Shown one piece after another: positions 56,501-62,000 of a stretch of DNA of 62,000 bases; position 1 is the stretch's first letter, and each line of letters opens with the position of its first letter. A program made the translations under genes and the position numbers. Source of the DNA: Mesostigma viride. Its lineage: Eukaryota > Streptophyta > Mesostigmatophyceae > Mesostigmatales > Mesostigmataceae. The notes beneath the pieces are model-generated. The model had not been told where the DNA came from and ran no database searches. It saw only the letters and a program-made list of their open reading frames with translations. Location: the NCBI GenBank assembly GCA_009746045.1, contig RPFO01000080.1, forward strand, positions 6,333,817-6,395,816, in the 5' to 3' direction.

Positions 56501-59500
56501 GCCGCGGTGGCAGCCCACTCAGCGGTCACCAGCCTTGTGCTGTCCAAACCGTTCATTGACTCCCACGGCCTGTACGCGTGTGGCTCCTGGTTGTGGGATT
56601 GGATGGTCCCTGCCCTGGGCACGTCCTGCCCTGTCATCAGTCACGCCGATGGACCAGGGTGCCTTCTGGAGTTGATGGCCCTGGGCGCATTTGTGTATTC
56701 GTCTGGCCTCCGCCACGTTCGCGCCCGCGATGACATCATCAGCTGCTTTGCCCGTGTGGCGCGCGTGGAACTGAATGCCCTCAAGGATGAGGTCAAGAAA
56801 AGGCGGCACGAATGGGAGGGCCTGGCCCAGGTGCGGCGGCCGTTCCTAGTCACCCCGCGCATGGTGCGGGTGTGGCGGGAGGTCGTGCGGGCACTGCGGG
56901 TCACCCACCAGCCCATCCTGCTTGTGGGCTCCACGGGGTGCGGCAAGTCAGAGGCCCTGGAAACGCTGTTTGCCGTGATAGATGTCCCTTTCCAGCGGCT
57001 TCTGCTGACGCCCGAGTCGGAACCGAGCGAGCTGGTGGGCCAGCAGGTGCCCAACGACCGCCCCGGCGACAAGTCCCACATCCGCTGGGCCGATGGCGTC
57101 ATCACACGCTGCATCGCGTCAGGGGAGGTGGTGCTTCTTGACGCCATCAACGACGCGGACGCGTGCGTGTTGGAGCGGCTCAACCCGGTGCTCGAGCTGC
57201 CACCTGTCTGGGTGGTGTCGGAGAACGGGGAGACTGAGGGGCGGGCCATCCCTGACCGCTTCCGCGTGGTTGCGACCATGACTCCCCCTGTGACGGGGAC
57301 CAGTGGCGTTGGGGAGCTGTCCCCCGCCATGGCCAACCGCTTCACCATCATCAACATGGCACCGCTCAAGGGAGCGGACACCAGGGACTTGTCGCGGGAC
57401 GAGACCAAGAAGGAGGTAACGGACCTGGTGGGAGTTATGCTGCCGGACAGCCTGTTGCCCGCAGATAAAGGGCATGTGGTCGAGGCATGCTTAGACGTGT
57501 TCGCTCTGGCTCACCCAGCGGGCCGGCCGGCGCTGCTCACTTTTGGCTCGCTCGTGCGCCTGCTGGACTGCGCGTACAAGCTGCACGCCGCCTCGCTGGC
57601 ATCCGCGCAGCCGCTCTCTGTGCTGGATGCCGTCTACCATTCCTTCCAGGCCACCATCGCCAGCCAGTGCCAGAAGCAGGCTGGCGCGGCCTCGCAGGGG
57701 ATGCTGGATGCTGACGTGGCGGCGGCGATGGAGCGTGCCATCCGCCAGCACCTGGGCATCACGGGGCCTTCCCCCGCCACCTCGCCCGACTTCTCGGCGT
57801 ACCTCCGCTCAAGCGGCAGCTACGTGCTCTCTGCGACGCGGGCGCAGTACGTGTGTGCCATGGCCACCGCCATCTCTTGCCAGCTGCCAGTGTTGCTTGA
57901 GGGCCCGGCCGCGGTTGGCAAGACGGCGCTGGTGGTCCACCTCGGCCAGCTGCAGCGCGGCGAGTCGTTTATGCTGGAGCGCGTCAACGTGAGCGACACC
58001 ACCACGCTGGCTGACTTCTTCGGAACCTTTCTGCCGCTGGGGGACCAGTTTGTGTTCACTGAGGGGGCGCTCTGGCGCGCGGCGAGCGCGGGCCATTGGT
58101 TCCTGGCCGATGAGTTCAACCTAGCCCCGCCTGAGGTGACCTCAGCGCTGCTCCCTCTGTTGGAAGGAAAGTCGGAGATCCAGGTCCCCGGGACTGACAA
58201 GGTCCTGCGCGTGCACCCCCATTTCCGCTTCTTTGCAACGCAGAACCCTAGCACATATGCCAACCGCAACAAGCTGCCGCTTGCGCTGCGCAGCCGATTC
58301 CTCGAGGTCCAGGTGGCGGACTTCACCGAAGATGAGCTGGCGGACATTATCCTGAAGCGAGAGGACGCGCTGTTGCCGGGCGTGCCGGATGCCAGCCGTG
58401 ATGGTTCTGCGGAGCTGCTCAGGGAGGAGCAAGCACGAGCAATCGCTCGGGTGTTCAAGGAGCTGGAGCCGACCAGCAGCCGCTTCTCGCTCCGTGAGGT
58501 TCTCAAGTGGACGCGCCGCACGCGCATGTTCGGGTGCCTGCAGAAGCTGGCAGGGATGTCCCTGCTGGTGCCCCGTGCCCCCCCTACGCTGCTGCAGGAC
58601 GCGCGTGCACCAGTGTTGGCAGTGCTGTCCCACATCTACAGCAGCGACGCGTCCGCGATGCAGTCGATGTTCACGCACCCATACGTGCGGGAGGAGATGC
58701 GGGGCGGGGCGGGGGTCACCTTTGGCTTTGACAAGTTCAACCTCCACGTGCATGTCAAGAAGGCCTCGCTGGCGCGCAGCCCCGTCTTCAACGTGGCCGA
58801 CCGCTCCATGATCCCTCCCTCCTTCCTCTGCACGCTCGTCCTGCTGGCGTTTGCGGTCACCGCGCGCGAGCCGGTCCTTCTGGTGGGGCCTACCGCATGC
58901 AAGTCCCTGGTTGCGCACACCTGGTCCCAGATCACCGGCCGGCCGCTAACCACCGTCCACTTGACCCCTGAGACGGAGGCGGCGGATCTGGTGGGCCGCA
59001 TCCAGCCGTACACCTTCTCGCGCGCGCTGCTCAAGGTGGTCTCACTCGTGCGGCACGTGATGGAGCGCGTCTCCGCTCTGTCGGGCCCAGCCCCTCGCAC
59101 GCGTGAGGCAGCCAATCGCTTCAATGCACTGAGCGACAAGCTGGCGACCGCGGAGGAGTGGGTCAAGGAGTTTGTTCGGGCGGACGCGGAAGTCGCTCGC
59201 AAGGCGGAGCGCAGCCGGGAGGCGGAGGGGGATAATGCAGGGGCGGAGGGGGCAGGCGCCAGTGACGAGGCCTCTGATGGCAACGTTGACTTGGAGGAGA
59301 ATCGACGTGCAGCGGTCGTGGTTGAGGGAGGAATGGCTGCTAGTTTGTAAGTATTCCTGGGGTCATAACGCTTATTAAATGGCATTATTTTCTTTCAATC
59401 TGGGGGGTGGGGGCGCGGTTGCCTTGGCAGTATGTCCATCGTGGCAATGTCCAGATTCCATCAGTATGTGTGATTGAGCAACAAACAGTGCTTTCTCTTG

Positions 59501-62000
59501 ATTTTGGGAGATATCCACCTTGAGATGTCAACAGAGCATCCATGGGTACCGAGCTTATCTATTATTAGGGCCTATGCATCAATGCTGAAAGCTGTTTTTT
59601 TGGCACTCGTTTTCAATGATAATGATAGTTTGTTCTTGCTATGCCCGAACCCTCCTTGGACCCGCGGAGACATTTCTTTCCCTGCTGCGCCTCAATTCAT
59701 GTTGAAGTTTGAGGCATCTTAGCAGTTGTTTTACTAGCCAAACACCAGTACTTGATTTCATGCACCATCCGGCACAGATCCCTGGGAAAAATCTGAGCAT
59801 AGAGTTGAAAAGACCACGGCAAAGTCTGCTGGGCATGTCCCAGTATACGCCATTGTTAATCGCATTGCGCAGCGAGAAAATGACCAACATGAGCTGATAA
59901 TCTGGCGGAGCATATTTCGAAGAATTTGCGAAGCCAATTAATTTGGAGAGGGTCGCGAAGGCGCAATTTGAGAATTTCCATTGGCATCTGCTACTTGGAT
60001 GGTGGAGCTGATCGCGAAAAATATGCGGCTAATATTGTACGAGAACAAATGTTTGAAAGGTTTTGGGAAAAACGCACTCCAAACTGTAACCCATCCATGC
60101 ATCCATCCATGCACCCATCCATGCATCCATCCATCCACCCATCCATGCATCCATCCACCCATCCATCCATCCATCCATCCATCCATCCATCCATCCATCC
60201 ATCCATCCATCCATCCATCCATCCATCCATCCATCCATCCATCCATCCATCCATCCATCCATCCATCCATCCATCCATCCATCCATCCATCCATCCATCC
60301 ATCCATCCATCCATCCATCCATCCATCCATCCATCCATCCATCCATCCATCCATCCATCCATCCATCCATCCATCCATCCATTTATCCATCCATCCATCC
60401 ATCCATCCATCCATCAATCCATCCATCCATCCATCCATCCATCCATCCATCCATCCATCCATCCATCCATCCATCCATCCATCCATCCATCCATCCATCC
60501 ATCCATCCATCCATCCATCCATCCATCCATCCATCCATCCATCCATCCATCCATCCATCCATCCATCCATCCATCCATCCATCCATCCATCCATCCATCC
60601 ATCCATCCATCCATCCATCCATCCATCCATCCATCCATCCATCCATCCATCCATCCATCCATCGATCCATCCATCCATTTATCCATCCATCCATCCATCC
60701 ATCCATCCATCCATCCATCCATCCATCCATCCATCCATCCATCCATCCATCCATCCATCCATCCATCCATCCATCCATCCATCCATCCATCCATCCATCC
60801 ATCCATCCATCCATCCATCCATCCATCCATCCATCCATCCATCCATCCATCCATCCATCCATCCATCCATCCATCCATTTATCCATCCATCCATCCATCC
60901 ATCAATCCATCCATCCATCCATCCATCCATCCATCCATCCATCCATCCATCCATCCATCCATCCATCCATCCATCCATCCATCCATCCATCCATCCATCC
61001 ATCCATCCATCCATCCATCCATCCATCCATCCATCCATCCATCCATCCATCCATCCATCCATCCATCCATCCATCCATCCATCCATCCATCCATCCATCC
61101 ATCCATCCATCCATCCATCCATCCATCCATCCATCCATCCATCCATCCATCCATCCATCCATCCATCCATCCATCCATCCATCCATCCATATAACTTGAG
61201 CATCTTCGCAAGCATGAGGATGCTCCGCCACCGTGGTCTTAAAGGGCAAGTTGGAACGCACACTACTTGATTATACTTATGCGACGTGACTGTAATCGTC
61301 GTGTTGTTAACTACGTTGCTTGTTATTTTCCACAGTATCCTCCCACCAAGTGGTCTTTGGTTTTCACATTGTTGCAACACCCCTGGCTTTCGGATCCTGT
61401 AGGGCATGGGTGCCTGATCAGAACAGGGCGGGCAAGTTTCTGCATGTGGATCTGTCAGGCTTGTAAGGATCGTTACGTTTTTCAAAGCCTCTTTTGATGA
61501 GCCCGGGGCATGTGGATGCCAGCGTAGTCAACTTTAACATATCTTATTCCCAGCTTCAGATGAACCTATTGTCTTCACTCCCCTTCTTCCTAAATCTGTC
61601 CCCGCGGTAATCTAAGGTTGATGTCGACGCGCGTGATGCTTTCTCCCCTCCCCCAGGCAACAGCGAGCGGCCCCTGGAGATGCGTACCTGTCCTCATCCC
61701 CAGGGAGGAATGCGGCTGCCCTGGACTTCCAGCGCGAAATGCAAGACGATCTCTTTGGCACGGACTGTGAAAGATGGACAGAAATCCGCGCCAGTGAGAC
61801 GTTCCCTGAAGATGATGAGTTCATAAACGCTTTTTTTTCCACGGACGACTCGATGTTTCAACCAACACCGCAAGCACAAAATTGGCAGACGGTCGGCGAT
61901 GAGTTTGGTTTCGAGAATCTGCTGGATGAGGTGGACGTGCCGGTGGTGGTGGAGAATGAGGATGAGACGACGTTTGTTACCGCAGAAGGCCCCTCCACAG
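50549..62000 (+). CDS. Giant multi-module AAA_5 (midasin/dynein-related) ATPase, 5' part
   Basis: Four exons seen: 50,549-52,444; 52,792-54,755; 56,077-59,346; 61,657 to the window end. Introns have GTAAGT or GTATGT donors and CAG acceptors with matching phases (0, 2, 2), giving ~2,490 residues so far. Residues 1-~1,050 are a helical region without a known domain. Then come AAA modules: module 1 Walker A GDTGVGKS (~1086), Walker [11 protein letters not shown]; module 2 GSTGCGKS (~1571), LLDAINDAD; module 3 GPAAVGKT (~1896), [13 protein letters not shown] and [20 protein letters not shown]; module 4 degenerate GPTACKS (~2224). Phrases such as NRFVPMVF and [10 protein letters not shown] are the NRF/sensor parts. 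Chained AAA_5 modules on one polypeptide are typical of midasin (ribosome assembly) and dynein. The long N-terminal region differs from midasin, so orthology is open. Exon 4 is acidic ([20 protein letters not shown]). Confidence 0.8.
55146..55755 (+). repeat. (GGGA)n microsatellite in intron 2 of the ATPase gene
   Basis: About 610 bp of GGGA units with occasional GGGGA or GGA interruptions, within intron 54,756-56,076. Long open frames here (Arg-Glu-Gly-Gly or Leu-Pro-Pro-Ser repeats) are artefacts. The G-rich strand is the coding strand. Confidence 0.97.
60091..61190 (+). repeat. (CATC)n microsatellite in intron 3 of the ATPase gene
   Basis: About 1.1 kb of near-perfect CATC/ATCC units with rare changes (TTTATC, TCAATC, TCGATC), within intron 59,347-61,656. 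The His-Pro-Ser-Ile and Met-Asp-Gly-Trp frames are artefacts. Confidence 0.97.

Noticed and set aside
59926-61485. His-Pro-Ser-Ile and Met-Asp-Gly-Trp repeat proteins
   Set aside because: Translations of the CATC array inside an intron.

Overview
The window looks like a piece of a green-lineage (probably green algal) nuclear genome that is rich in repeats. The evidence is spliceosomal GT-AG introns, a casein kinase 2 catalytic subunit with plant-type sequence, TGTAA-type polyadenylation motifs, and a heavy load of mini- and microsatellites. No bacterial, organellar or viral features were seen. Species assignment is not possible from the sequence alone.

Layout. (1) 1-12,307: a gene of unknown function, with several reading-frame breaks in its 5' half, is split in an exon by a 7.6-kb CACTA (En/Spm-type) DNA transposon at 2,286-9,863. 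(2) 12,761-17,900: a pile-up of L1-like non-LTR retrotransposon pieces in both orientations. (3) 19,071-24,208, minus strand: a five-exon PRCC-family gene whose introns hold several minisatellites. (4) 25,432-28,586, plus strand: CK2 alpha, two exons, with a long AAC microsatellite running up to the 3' splice site; it is divergent from the PRCC gene across a 1.2-kb spacer. (5) 29,865-47,190: a second LINE pile-up. One LINE copy there carries two nested insertions: a 7.5-kb LTR element with two 700-bp LTRs, a CATAG target duplication and no gag-pol, and a 1.74-kb piggyBac-like element with TTAA duplication and no transposase. (6) 47,190-50,548: mostly featureless DNA with a few simple repeats. 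(7) 50,549 to the window end: the 5' part of a giant multi-module AAA_5 (midasin/dynein-related) ATPase gene, with long GGGA and CATC microsatellites in two introns.

The most interesting system is the LINE population. Every recognisable coding copy carries only an L1-type ORF1 (coiled coil, RRM, C-terminal domain) followed directly by a 3' UTR. The only ORF2 traces are C-terminal scraps on separate relics. ORF1-only relics and ORF2 relics nevertheless end in the same small hairpin (stem NCTCC / GGAGN, loop CAAC), with compensatory changes at the closing pair, followed by different microsatellite tails: TTAA, CAATT, TTTAA or ATCC. One insertion consists of only 36 nt (hairpin plus tail) flanked by a 12-bp duplication. 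This suggests ORF1-only 'half-LINEs' mobilised in trans by a reverse transcriptase that recognises a 3' hairpin. No reverse transcriptase domain lies in the window, so the partner is inferred.

Frame breaks are frequent in repeats and occasionally sit in homopolymers (for example the PRCC gene), so some may be assembly errors rather than real mutations.
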